A DNA stretch of 64,000 nt. Source: Allolobophora icterica (Eukaryota; Annelida; Clitellata; Crassiclitellata; Lumbricidae). Position numbers and translations under genes: made by a program. Under the pieces are notes generated by a model. The model searched no databases, was not told the DNA's origin, and saw only the letters and a program-made list of their open reading frames with translations. The stretch covers positions 32,879,969 to 32,943,968 of the forward strand of contig OY744614.1 of NCBI GenBank assembly GCA_963556255.1, in the 5' to 3' direction. Positions 63,537 through 64,000 of this stretch are shown one piece after another (the first letter of the stretch is position 1; each line of letters begins with the position of its first letter).

Positions 63537-64000
63537 TCAAACGCGCATTTCAAATAGTTCAAGAAAAGTATCTTTTCCAGGAGCATCAACGTAGTGATCA
63601 AAGCAATGTTCCATAAATTCCTTCTCGATTTCAAACATTTCATCACATATTACACAACCATAGGGTCTCAAAGTAACTAGGCTAAAATTAATGGAAGCAA
63701 TCGATCGATTTTCGGAAAGTTGTTTTTCATCGGAAACTGACTTAATACTCGACCTAGACGAAGAATCTCGCATGATGGTTGTTTCTGTTGAGGACAACTC
63801 TTTCCGATCAAGACAGTTGTCATATTCAGTCGTTATGAGAAATCTCTTACAACACTTAGTCCTCTGGCACTGACATTCTTTTGTGAAAACAACATTTTGA
63901 CATGAAACACATTTGTACGAATTATTTCCACCGCACATTGTTTTGTCGGGTTTTTCTCCTGTGTGAGTTCTTGTGTGATGGTCCAAAATACACTTATATG
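63537..64000 (-). CDS. C2H2 zinc-finger protein D, C-terminal part
   Basis: The open frame runs off the right edge. It contains the end of one finger (KCILDHHTRTHTGEKP) joined directly to MCGGNNSYKCVSCQNV, so the two or three fingers that precede the tail in A-C are deleted. The tail is intact: TKECQCQR, Ser-rich linker, YGCVICDEMFEIEKEFMEHC, FLELFEMRV. More fingers presumably lie beyond the window. Confidence 0.78.
   Translation of the reverse strand, partial: YKCILDHHTRTHTGEKPDKTMCGGNNSYKCVSCQNVVFTKECQCQRTKCCKRFLITTEYDNCLDRKELSSTETTIMRDSSSRSSIKSVSDEKQLSENRSIASINFSLVTLRPYGCVICDEMFEIEKEFMEHCFDHYVDAPGKDTFLELFEMRV

Noticed and set aside
1..64000. CRISPR-like arrays
   Set aside because: All regular repeats here are contiguous tandem minisatellites without unique spacers, in animal DNA.

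Overview
The window is animal (metazoan) nuclear DNA. It has spliced genes with GT-AG introns, C2H2 zinc-finger genes, non-LTR retrotransposon fragments, tRNA-derived SINEs, many small DNA transposons and abundant microsatellites. It is AT-rich. The prominin protein is clearly diverged from vertebrate prominins, and the repeat mixture fits a marine invertebrate, perhaps a deuterostome, but the phylum cannot be fixed from sequence alone. I see no bacterial features, no CRISPR and no rRNA.

Left two thirds (1-40185): one large minus-strand gene of the prominin (CD133) family fills this part. Exon 1, with start codon and signal peptide, lies at 39879-40185. Ten further exons down to position 979 join with perfect phase continuity into 463 codons: signal peptide, first extracellular segment, TM1, a Cys-rich cytosolic loop, TM2 and most of the first large extracellular loop. 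A weaker exon 12 lies at 721-767. The rest of the gene (TM3-TM5) is off the left edge. Introns hold almost everything else here: LINE 3' ends, SINEs, hAT-type MITEs, a 50-bp satellite (23.0-24.7 kb), and a 3.7-kb foldback structure with a broken LINE reverse transcriptase inside (28.15-31.89 kb). Intron 1 contains a candidate alternative terminal exon with its own stop codon and AATAAA.

Middle (40.2-43.9 kb): the intergenic region upstream of prominin is a pile-up of small DNA transposons. Several hAT MITEs have exact or near-exact 8-bp target duplications, one is nested in another, and a Mutator-like inverted repeat splits a LINE fragment.

Right third (43.9-64 kb): a tandem cluster of four minus-strand C2H2 zinc-finger paralogues (A 45250-46251, B 49316-51646, C 57272-59410, D from 63537 off the right edge). 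All share an unusual conserved C-terminal tail ending in an atypical Cys/His motif. A and B are nearly identical recent duplicates; A has lost its 5' fingers and upstream region. Downstream of A and B a short segment that is single-copy beside C and D has expanded into 60-bp minisatellites of about 7.6 and 25 copies. Comparing B with C shows B-specific transposon insertions, including a MITE with a matching empty site in C.

How the genes relate: prominin encodes a membrane-protrusion pentaspan protein and the zinc-finger genes encode likely nuclear DNA-binding proteins. Nothing in the sequence links their functions. The main biology visible is genome dynamics: tandem duplication, minisatellite expansion and DNA-transposon bursts.
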